Assembly: GCA_903907865.1 (NCBI GenBank) | Contig: CAIVPR010000085.1 | Location: forward strand, 62,001 to 126,000 | Direction: 5' to 3' | DNA from: an uncultured Acidobacteriia bacterium | GTDB taxonomy: Bacteria; Acidobacteriota; Terriglobia; Bryobacterales; Bryobacteraceae | DNA: 64,000 nucleotides | Translations under genes and position numbers: made by a program | Shown: positions 1-6,450 of the stretch, piece by piece | Layout of the letters: each line of letters begins with the position of its first letter | Numbering within the stretch: position 1 is the first letter of the stretch | The notes under the pieces: generated by a model | Told to the model about the DNA's origin: nothing | The model's database searches: none | What the model saw: the letters and a program-made list of their open reading frames with translations, nothing else

Positions 1-476
1 GGGTCGCGGCCGAGGCCTTCGCGGAGGTCGATGGCACCGTCGGCACCAAACGAGGGGATTACTTTGCCGGTGCGGGCGTCGAGGGCGTAGATGTGGTCCT
101 TCACACCGGCGAGGATACGGTGGTCGTCGCCGGCTTCCCAATAGACGAGGCCGCGGTTGGCACCGCGCTGGGGCGTGCCGGAGTCGAAGCGCCAGAGCTC
201 CTTGCCGGTGGCGGCGTCGAGGGCGAAGATCTTGTGGCGAGGAGTGATGCCGTAGAGGACGCCGTGGACGACGATGGGCTGGGTTTGGGGGTCGCCTGTG
301 CCGTCGGCGGTGTCGTACTGCCATGCAACTTGCAGCTTGGCGACGTTGGCGCGGGTGATTTGTTTGAGAGTGGAGTAGCGGGTCTGGTGGGCGTCGCCAC
401 CATAGGCGGGCCAGTCCGTCTGGGCCGGGAGGGTGGTGGCGGCGAGGAGGGTTAGGGCGATAACGAGCGGTCGCAT
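1..476 (-). CDS. PQQ-dependent dehydrogenase, N-terminal part (runs off the window)
   Basis: Reading leftward from an ATG at 476 gives an uninterrupted frame to the window edge. It begins with a short signal peptide (MRPLVIALTLLAATTLPAQ) and continues into WPAYGGDAHQTRYSTL, the N-terminal hallmark of quinoprotein alcohol/glucose dehydrogenases. Beta-propeller blade motifs follow (ALDAATGKELWRFD, ALDARTGKVIPSFG). It aligns by eye with the complete PQQ dehydrogenase at 15782-17797. The expected role is periplasmic oxidation of a sugar or alcohol, passing electrons to a c-type cytochrome; the substrate cannot be told. Only about 158 residues are visible, so the catalytic and PQQ-binding residues are outside the window. 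The gene is divergent from the DUF433 gene at 573. Confidence 0.85.
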   Translation of the reverse strand, partial: MRPLVIALTLLAATTLPAQTDWPAYGGDAHQTRYSTLKQITRANVAKLQVAWQYDTADGTGDPQTQPIVVHGVLYGITPRHKIFALDAATGKELWRFDSGTPQRGANRGLVYWEAGDDHRILAGVKDHIYALDARTGKVIPSFGADGAIDLREGLGRD

Positions 477-572
477 TTGGCGACTATTCTATCGGTGCCG
501 GCGGCGCGGGAGCCAGTAGTGGCGTCAGCCCGCAGCGACGCGGCTATGATACGGATAGAGCGAGGTGAATCG

Positions 573-800
573 ATGTCGGCACTGAACTGGTCGGAATGCA
601 GCGCGGTCGAGAGCGTGCCTGGAAAAATGAGCGGAGCGTGGGTATTTCGCGGAACGCGGACACCGGTCTCCACCGTGTTCGAGAACCTTCAGGATATGGG
701 GGTGGACGAGTTGGTGGAGGAGTTTGGCGTTACCCGAACCCAGGTCGAGGCGGTGCTCCAGTTTGCGGCACGGAGCACGCAACCTTTGGAGCTTCAGTAG
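573..800 (+). CDS. DUF433 family protein, probable antitoxin
   Basis: A 75-residue protein of the DUF433 (COG2442) family, with the signature PGKMSGAWVFRGTRTPVSTV followed by a helical C-terminus. I chose the ATG at 573 over a longer in-frame start at 477 because GAGGTG lies 6 nt upstream and the family begins near this point. DUF433 proteins are typically encoded just before a DUF5615 PIN-like protein, and here such a gene follows after 6 nt, so the pair is read as an antitoxin-toxin-like module. A TATGAT box at 544-549 could be its -10 element. It resembles the DUF433 protein at 5056-5304 (shared WS-C, PGK-SG, RGTR and DMG positions). The toxin-antitoxin role is inferred from the family. 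Confidence 0.8.
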   Translation: MSALNWSECSAVESVPGKMSGAWVFRGTRTPVSTVFENLQDMGVDELVEEFGVTRTQVEAVLQFAARSTQPLELQ

Positions 801-806
801 GCCTGG

Positions 807-1148
807 ATGCTAGTTCTGTTCGACAACGGAACACCTCGGACTTTGGCGCGATACCTGGTTGGGCGCCACACAGTCACAGAGGCCCGTGCCCGCAAGTGGG
901 ACGAGTTGGTAAATGGCGATCTGTTGGAGGCAGCGGAATCTGCCGGTTTTGAGGTACTGGTTACGGTTGACAAGAATCTGAGGTACCAGCAGAACCTCGC
1001 AAAGCGAAAGATTGCGCTGGTGGTGCTTGGTCAAGGACGCTGGAGCCTGATCCAGCCCCATATCCCTAGGGTGGTTGCCGCAGTGGATGTCGCTATTCCC
1101 GGAAGCTACGCTGAAATCGAGATGCCTTATAAGCGCCGGTCCGCTTGA
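807..1148 (+). CDS. DUF5615 PIN-like protein, probable toxin
   Basis: A 113-residue DUF5615 (Mut7-C/PIN-like) protein. It has the N-terminal acidic motif LVLFDNGTPR, the central conserved GFEVLVTVDKNLRYQQNL and a hydrophobic strand IALVVLG. PIN-like folds use clustered aspartates to cut RNA; Asp of FDNG and Asp of TVDKN are visible. It follows the DUF433 gene by 6 nt and is almost certainly co-transcribed. Compared with its paralogue at 4727-5059, the first motif reads DNGTP instead of DEHLD, so one acidic residue is missing. Toxicity is inferred from the pairing and has not been shown. Confidence 0.8.
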   Translation: MLVLFDNGTPRTLARYLVGRHTVTEARARKWDELVNGDLLEAAESAGFEVLVTVDKNLRYQQNLAKRKIALVVLGQGRWSLIQPHIPRVVAAVDVAIPGSYAEIEMPYKRRSA

Positions 1149-1342
1149 TGTGCTGCGATCTACTCTGCGAGCTTGGACCAGCTTGGGCGGTTAGCCAAGA
1201 GGACCTAGGCCTATCCATTGTGGTTCTCAGGTAGCGCTGCGAGACGAAGAGCGAGATCAATATCGACGCTGCGACCTACCCGCCCCGAAGCGACGTGTTC
1301 GACTGATTGCATATCTGTGAGACATTATTTGAGGAGCCCCGA

Positions 1343-2521
1343 ATGCCAGAAGCGGTCATCGTCGATTGCCTGCGCACCGCAGTGGGAAAGTCCGGACGCG
1401 GCGCGTTGCGCAACACCCGCCCGGACGACCTTGCGGCCGCCACCATAAAAGCACTGTTGGAAAAATACCCGCAAGTCCCTGTTGCCGAGATCGAGGACGT
1501 GATCCTCGGCTGCGCGATGCCGGAAGGCGAATCGGGCAGCAACATGGCCCGGATCGCAGCCTTGCGCGCCGGATTGCCGTTCACCACCACCGGCGTCACC
1601 ATCAACCGGTTCTGCAGCTCGGGCTTGCAGTCGATCGCCATGGCTGCGGAGCGGATCCGGTCGGGCGGGGCGGAGATCCTGCTCGCGGGCGGCGCGGAAT
1701 CCATGAGCATGATCCCGATGGCCGGCAACAAGCCCGCGCCCAATCCGTGGCTGGTCAATAATTACCCCGAGGTCTACATCAACATGGGCCTCACCGCGGA
1801 AAACGTCCAGCGCCAATACGGCATTTCGCGCGAGGCCGCCGACGCCTTCTCCTACCGCAGCCACCAGAACGCGCTGCGGGCGCAGGCCGAGGGGCTGTTC
1901 GACGACGAGATCGTACCGGTCACCGTCGAATCCACCGTGCTCGACGCCAAAGGCAAGGCGTCGCAGGTGCAAACAGTTTTTGCGAAGGACGAGGGGCCTC
2001 GCGCCGATACATCCAAGGAAGCGTTGGCGAAGCTGAAGCCGGTATTCCACGTGCAAGGGACAGTGACGGCGGGCAACGCGTCGCAAACCAGCGACGGCGC
2101 GGCCATGGCTCTGGTCATGTCGGACACGAAGGCGCGGGAGCTCGGCCTGACGCCGCGGGCCCGGTTTGTGAGCTTTGCCGTCGGTGGCGTGCCCCCGGAA
2201 GTGATGGGGATCGGGCCGGTAGTGGCGATCCCGCGTGCCCTCAAAATGGCTGGCCTGGCGTTGGACGATATTGGCGTGATCGAGTTGAACGAAGCGTTCG
2301 CAGTCCAGGCGCTGGGCGTGATCCAAGGGGCCGGGCTGGATGTTGACCGGGTGAACGTGAACGGCGGCGCGGTGGCGCTGGGGCATCCGCTGGGGTGCAC
2401 GGGCGCGAAGTTGACGGCGTCGATCCTGCGCGAGATGCACCGCAAGGGGCACCGGTACGGCATGGTGACGATGTGCGTCGGGGGCGGCCAGGGCGCTGCC
2501 GGGATTTTTGAGAGAATCTAG
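1343..2521 (+). CDS. fadA: Acetyl-CoA C-acyltransferase (thiolase)
   Basis: A 392-residue thiolase that cleaves 3-ketoacyl-CoA with CoA, the last step of fatty-acid beta-oxidation. The ATG at 1343 is preceded by GAGGAG and the protein starts MPEAVIVDCLRTAVGKSGRG, as the family does. The nucleophilic Cys is in NRFCSSGLQS (about residue 91). The other catalytic residues are in NEAFAVQ, GHPLGCTGA (His) and MCVGGGQG (second Cys), so the active site is complete. Its length is normal for the family. It is followed after 15 nt by an acyl-CoA dehydrogenase gene, which supports a degradative role rather than acetoacetyl-CoA synthesis. Confidence 0.93.
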   Translation: MPEAVIVDCLRTAVGKSGRGALRNTRPDDLAAATIKALLEKYPQVPVAEIEDVILGCAMPEGESGSNMARIAALRAGLPFTTTGVTINRFCSSGLQSIAMAAERIRSGGAEILLAGGAESMSMIPMAGNKPAPNPWLVNNYPEVYINMGLTAENVQRQYGISREAADAFSYRSHQNALRAQAEGLFDDEIVPVTVESTVLDAKGKASQVQTVFAKDEGPRADTSKEALAKLKPVFHVQGTVTAGNASQTSDGAAMALVMSDTKARELGLTPRARFVSFAVGGVPPEVMGIGPVVAIPRALKMAGLALDDIGVIELNEAFAVQALGVIQGAGLDVDRVNVNGGAVALGHPLGCTGAKLTASILREMHRKGHRYGMVTMCVGGGQGAAGIFERI

Positions 2522-2536
2522 TCGGGGGTGATGCAG

Positions 2537-4285
2537 ATGTCGGGACAAAAGAGGACGGGCGGGTCGTTCCTGGTGGAAGATCACCCCGCGAACGAGAGTT
2601 TTACCCCGGAGGATTTGACCTCCGAACACCAGGCGATCCGCAAGGCGGCGCGCGAGTTTTTCGAGAAGGAGGTTGCGCCGAACGTGGAGGCGATCCTCGA
2701 AGGGAACAAGACGGTGGCCGTGGCGGTGCTCCGGAAGGCCGCGGAACTGGGCTTCGAGTCAATCCTGACGCCGGAGCGGTTCGGCGGAATGGAGTTGGAT
2801 CTGGCGTCATCCATGGTGGTGGCCGAGGAGTTGGCGCGGGACGGGTCGTTTGGCGGCTGGCACGGGGCGCACGCGGGCATCGGGACGCTGCCTCTGCTGC
2901 TGTTCGGCACGGAGGCCCAGAAGGCGAAGTACCTCCCGAAGCTCTCGTCGGCGGAACTGATCGGCGCCTACTGCTTGACCGAGCCGCACGCGGGTTCCGA
3001 TTCGTTGGCGGCCAAGACGAAGGCGGTGCTGTCCGAAGATGGCACACACTACGTCCTGAATGGTCAGAAGGCTTGGATCACGAACGGCGGCCGTGCGGAC
3101 CTGTTCACGGTTTTTGCGAAGATCGACGGCGAGAAGTTTACCGCCTTCCTCGTGGAGCGCGCCTTCGGGGGCGTCACCAACGGCAAGGAAGAGCGCAAGA
3201 TGGGCATCAAGGGCAGCTCGACCACGGTGGTCAACTTTGACGACGTCAAGGTGCCGGTGGAGAACCTGTTGGGCGAGATCGGGCGCGGGCACATCATCGC
3301 GTTTAACATCCTCAATCTGGGGCGGCTCAAGCTGGGGCCGTCGGGCGTGGGCGGGTCGAAGGCCTCGCTGGCGGTTTCGATCACGTACGCGAAACAGCGC
3401 AAGGCGTTCGGGACGGAGATCGCGAACTTCGGCATGATCCAGCACAAGCTGGCGGAAATGGCGATCCGCACATTTGCGGTAGAGTCGATGACCTACCGGG
3501 TGGAGGGCCTGATCAACGGGCATCTGGAGGGCTTCTCGTGGGCCGAGCCGAACGCGGCGTTCACCATGATGAAGGCCATCGAGGAGTTTGCGGCGGAGTG
3601 CTCCATGGTCAAGGTCTACGCGACCGAGTTGCTGGACTATTGCGTGGACGAGGCTGTGCAGATCCACGGAGGCAACGGCTATTCGGCGGAGTATCCGGTG
3701 GAGCGGGCGTACCGCGATTCGCGTATCAACCGGATTTTCGAGGGCACGAACGAAATCAACCGGCTGCTGGCGAGCGGGACCATCGTGAAGCGCGCGGCGG
3801 CGGGTCGGCTGCCCCTGATGCAGAAGGCGAAGGCTCTGATCGGCGAGATCATGTCGGGACCGGACGGGACCGAGTACGCATCCGAGGAGGCGCGACTGGT
3901 CGCGAACGCGAAGAAGGTGGCGCTGCTGTTGCTGGCGCGCGTTTTCGAGAAGTTCGGCACGGCGATGGACAAGCAGCAGGAAGCGATGGCGGGCATCACG
4001 GACGTGCTGATGGAGCTGTTCGCGATGGAGTCGTCGGTGTTGCGGATCCAAAAGACGGGCAACAAGGGGACGGGCGCGGAGATGTGTGCGGTGTTCCTGC
4101 GGGACGCGATGCTGCGGATCGACGCTTCGGCGACGACGGTGCTGGCTGCGTGCGCCGAGGGCGACGCGCTGCGGACTGACATGAAGGTGCTGCGGCGGTT
4201 TACGAAGTTCGACCCGGTCAACACGATCGCGTTGCGGCGCGGGATCGCGGCGCGGTTGATTGCGACCGGACATTATGTCGTCTAG
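2537..4285 (+). CDS. Acyl-CoA dehydrogenase, long VLCAD/ACAD9-like form
   Basis: A protein of about 582 residues that oxidises acyl-CoA to trans-2-enoyl-CoA with FAD. The dehydrogenase core carries AYCLTEPHAGSDS and WITNGG (FAD/substrate contacts), followed by QIHGGNGY and the active-site region RIFEGTNEINR. About 150 helical residues follow the core, as in very-long-chain dehydrogenases and ACAD9, so long-chain substrates are likely. The start is ambiguous: GTG at 2528, ATG at 2531 and ATG at 2537 are all in frame. I favour 2537 because GGGGG at 2524-2528 is then at ideal Shine-Dalgarno spacing. It is co-directional with the thiolase gene and overlaps the next gene by 11 nt. Confidence 0.92.
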   Translation: MSGQKRTGGSFLVEDHPANESFTPEDLTSEHQAIRKAAREFFEKEVAPNVEAILEGNKTVAVAVLRKAAELGFESILTPERFGGMELDLASSMVVAEELARDGSFGGWHGAHAGIGTLPLLLFGTEAQKAKYLPKLSSAELIGAYCLTEPHAGSDSLAAKTKAVLSEDGTHYVLNGQKAWITNGGRADLFTVFAKIDGEKFTAFLVERAFGGVTNGKEERKMGIKGSSTTVVNFDDVKVPVENLLGEIGRGHIIAFNILNLGRLKLGPSGVGGSKASLAVSITYAKQRKAFGTEIANFGMIQHKLAEMAIRTFAVESMTYRVEGLINGHLEGFSWAEPNAAFTMMKAIEEFAAECSMVKVYATELLDYCVDEAVQIHGGNGYSAEYPVERAYRDSRINRIFEGTNEINRLLASGTIVKRAAAGRLPLMQKAKALIGEIMSGPDGTEYASEEARLVANAKKVALLLLARVFEKFGTAMDKQQEAMAGITDVLMELFAMESSVLRIQKTGNKGTGAEMCAVFLRDAMLRIDASATTVLAACAEGDALRTDMKVLRRFTKFDPVNTIALRRGIAARLIATGHYVV

Positions 4286-4736
4286 TCCCGATCCCGGTTC
4301 CCGGCCGCGTATCGTTTTGGCGGTCGGGCTGCCGGGCTCGGGGAAATCCACGTATTTCGCGGCGATCGGGGTGACGCCGATTTCGAGCGACGCGATCCGA
4401 CTGTTGTTGGCGGACGACGAGAACGACCAGACCATCCATGGGCGGGTGTTTGCGACGATCCGGTTTTTGCTGCAGCAGCGGCTAGAGTTGGGACGTCCGG
4501 TGTCGCACGTGGACGCGACGAATCTGACGCGGCGGGACCGGCGAATGTACATCGACATCGCTAGGAAATTTGGGTGCGGGATCGAGGCTCTGGTGTTCGA
4601 GACGCCGCTATCGGTGTGCAAGGCGCGGAATGCGGTGCGGAAGCGGGTGGTGCCGGAGCGGGTGCTGGACTTGATGGCGGCAAGGTATGTGCCGCCTTCG
4701 TTGGAGGAGGGGTTCGAGGCGGTGGTCTATCGCTGA
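4275..4736 (+). CDS. Small P-loop kinase (AAA_33 / polynucleotide-kinase-like)
   Basis: A 153-residue ATPase with Walker A GLPGSGKST near the N-terminus, then SSDAIR, THVDATNL-like (HVDATNLTRRDR) and a basic C-terminal lid (RKRVVPERV). This layout matches the polynucleotide kinase/chloramphenicol phosphotransferase-like AAA_33 group, which phosphorylates nucleic acids or small molecules; the substrate is unknown. The ATG at 4275 lies inside the end of the acyl-CoA dehydrogenase gene (11-nt overlap), so translation is probably coupled. Its 3' end overlaps the opposite-strand DUF5615 gene by 10 nt. Nothing visible ties it to beta-oxidation apart from position. Confidence 0.8.
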   Translation: MSSSPDPGSRPRIVLAVGLPGSGKSTYFAAIGVTPISSDAIRLLLADDENDQTIHGRVFATIRFLLQQRLELGRPVSHVDATNLTRRDRRMYIDIARKFGCGIEALVFETPLSVCKARNAVRKRVVPERVLDLMAARYVPPSLEEGFEAVVYR

Positions 4737-5059
4737 AAGTGACCGCAGTCTACGGACTGAAAGCTGCCCGGTTCAGCTCGTTCGATTGCCGCTAAGATCA
4801 CCGAGATGTTGTCACGCAAGATCGGGAATTCAACCGTGGACAGAACCACGATGGCGACTTGGCGTCCATCAAGATTCTGTTCATACCGCAGAGTTTGGTC
4901 GCCTGTCACAAACACGTCAATGCCTTGGGCCTCGGCTATGCCAAGCAGCTCACCGTTCTTCAATCCGTTCCAGCCCATGAAGCTGACGGTGAAAACTTCG
5001 TGGCCGGCCAGACGTAGCCGCAGACGATGGTCCAAATGTTCGTCCAGCAGAATCTTCAC
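4727..5059 (-). CDS. DUF5615 PIN-like protein, probable toxin (second module)
   Basis: A 110-residue DUF5615 protein starting at GTG 5059, with MKILLDEHLDHRLRLRL (the Asp-Glu of the PIN-like active site), then GIDVFVTGDQTLRYEQNL and QVAIVVL. The GTG shares four bases (GTGA) with the stop codon of the upstream DUF433 gene, a tight translational coupling typical of toxin-antitoxin pairs. Unlike the paralogue at 807-1148 it keeps both acidic residues of the first motif, so it is the better candidate for an active nuclease. Its 3' end overlaps the kinase gene by 10 nt. Confidence 0.82.
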   Translation of the reverse strand: MKILLDEHLDHRLRLRLAGHEVFTVSFMGWNGLKNGELLGIAEAQGIDVFVTGDQTLRYEQNLDGRQVAIVVLSTVEFPILRDNISVILAAIERAEPGSFQSVDCGHFQR

Positions 5060-5304
5060 AGAACAGGCTGTCCACGTCGCGAGTGGGCGAAATTGATCAA
5101 GCGGACGATGTCTACCGATCCAAGCGACGGGAAACCCTCCTTGAGATCCTCAATGGTTTCTCCCATGTCGAAGCTGTTCACAATCACATCGGGCAGGATG
5201 CGGGTTCCTCGGACAATGGGGCGTCCCGATACCTTTCCGGGAATCTGCTCGATGAGATCGCAGTCGGACCAATCCAATGTAGACGAGATTGTTGATAGAG
5301 GCAT
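5056..5304 (-). CDS. DUF433 family protein, probable antitoxin (second module)
   Basis: An 82-residue DUF433 protein with IPGKVSGRPIVRGTRILPDV and DMGETIEDLKEGFPSL. The ATG at 5304 is chosen because GAAGGT lies 4-9 nt upstream; in-frame ATGs at 5319 and 5337 are alternatives. It overlaps the DUF5615 gene by 4 nt and should be its antitoxin. It is related to the DUF433 protein at 573-800, but the two modules point in opposite directions on either side of the thiolase operon. Nothing else recognisable lies between this gene and the PEP-CTERM gene (5305-5458). Confidence 0.8.
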   Translation of the reverse strand: MPLSTISSTLDWSDCDLIEQIPGKVSGRPIVRGTRILPDVIVNSFDMGETIEDLKEGFPSLGSVDIVRLINFAHSRRGQPVL

Positions 5305-5458
5305 GCTTACCTTCAGCATACTCAATCCCGGCGGCATTTCAATGTTGAATTGCAGGGCCCTTCTCCTGACCGCACATTCCGGAAGTTCCAGACCGAGTTC
5401 CGACCGCATCAGTGGGTTTGGCCTGCCGGAGGTTGTCCCGTAGTTCACCAAGCCCTGA

Positions 5459-6367
5459 TCAGGCGTTTGTAGACGGCCGCAGTCGGCGGACGCAGCTGGC
5501 GGCAACGACGACCACCCCGCAGAGGAACCAACTCGCCGGTTCGGGCGCGTCCGACTGGGCCACGCTCCAGTCGAAACCGGTGGAACTGGATAGCGTTCCC
5601 GAGACCGGCGAGTTGCTGCCGTCCAAGATCTGGATGCCACCCCAGAGTACCGTGTCCGCAAGGTTCAGCGACGAGTTTGCGTCGTCCACTACGCCCGGAA
5701 AGGTGGTGCTGGCCGAGACGCCCGCGCCGAAGGTGACGGCGAAATTCACGTAAAGGGTTCCGCCCGGGTCAAAGTAGGTAGGGAGGTCGATGGAGACATA
5801 GGTGCCGCGCGGGTCGACCGTGTCGTAGTAGTCGGTGCCCTCATTGAATCCGTTCGATCGGGTCACCCGCTGGCCTTGGTACGTAACGTGGTTGATTCCG
5901 GAATTGTCGAACCCGTCCACTTGCCAGCGGAAGTTGGTTGTCGCAAGGTTGTAGAGACCGGCGGAGGTCGAGGCGTTTCCGTGGATCCAGAAGCCCGTTG
6001 AGAAGTGGACGTCGGCAGTGGCACTGGAAGGCGTGAACGTCAGGACGTCCTGCCATTCCGTAACTACGAGCGCGGTGGACTGCTGGGTCGTGGTGCCGTC
6101 GGAGTGGGCGTGGGCGGATTCACTGAGGTGGAGGACACCCAAGCTTGCCGTACCCCAGGTGCTGACGTCCGATCCGGCGGTGAGGGAAAGATCGACCAAG
6201 GCGCCGGGAGCGCTGGAAACGCTCGAAAGGGTTGTATCGGCCGAGAACGGGTAGTTTCTGTTCACGGCCACTGTGACGCTGGAGCCGGGAATGATGCCAG
6301 CCACCGCGGCGGTAACGCCGACGAGGGAGAACAGGGCAATTGGGAGAATCGACCTACGGTTGCACAT
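5459..6367 (-). CDS. PEP-CTERM sorting-domain exoprotein
   Basis: A protein of about 302 residues with an N-terminal signal peptide (MCNRRSILPIALFSLVGVT). A Thr/Ser-rich beta-type body follows. It ends with APEPASWFLCGVVVVAASC plus a basic tail, the PEP motif, hydrophobic helix and Arg cluster recognised by exosortase. It should be exported, processed and anchored or released at the cell surface. No exosortase gene is in the window. The body (for example FSTGFWIHGNAST) matches no family I can name. The start is uncertain: ATGs at 6373 and 6367 both give a good signal peptide and neither has a strong ribosome binding site. Confidence 0.75.
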   Translation of the reverse strand: MCNRRSILPIALFSLVGVTAAVAGIIPGSSVTVAVNRNYPFSADTTLSSVSSAPGALVDLSLTAGSDVSTWGTASLGVLHLSESAHAHSDGTTTQQSTALVVTEWQDVLTFTPSSATADVHFSTGFWIHGNASTSAGLYNLATTNFRWQVDGFDNSGINHVTYQGQRVTRSNGFNEGTDYYDTVDPRGTYVSIDLPTYFDPGGTLYVNFAVTFGAGVSASTTFPGVVDDANSSLNLADTVLWGGIQILDGSNSPVSGTLSSSTGFDWSVAQSDAPEPASWFLCGVVVVAASCVRRLRPSTNA

Positions 6368-6393
6368 GCCCATACGTGTGGCAAAGGGCCTAT

Positions 6394-6422
6394 TTGTTGC
6401 AGGGTGCCGCGACGGATATACT
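6394..6422 (+). promoter_or_regulatory. Sigma-70-like promoter for the PIG-L deacetylase gene
   Basis: TTGTTG (6394-6399), a 17-nt spacer and TATACT (6417-6422). This is the cleanest housekeeping-type promoter in the window and lies just upstream of the secreted deacetylase gene. The predicted transcription start is near 6429. Confidence 0.55.
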
Positions 6423-6450
6423 GGCTTAATAAATGAGGGTTTCCACTGGC

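Noticed and set aside
1149-1342. Possible small gene or RNA between DUF5615 and thiolase
   Set aside because: No coding frame with support and no tRNA-like or terminator structure; probably just the thiolase promoter region.
1325-2629. A 434-codon open frame antisense to thiolase
   Set aside because: No family features; shadow of the thiolase codons.
2807-4621. A 604-codon open frame antisense to the acyl-CoA dehydrogenase and kinase
   Set aside because: Arg/His/Leu-rich translation without motifs; the forward genes are clear.
5454-5463. CCTGATCAGG palindrome at the PEP-CTERM stop codon
   Set aside because: It has no loop and is too short to call a terminator or operator.
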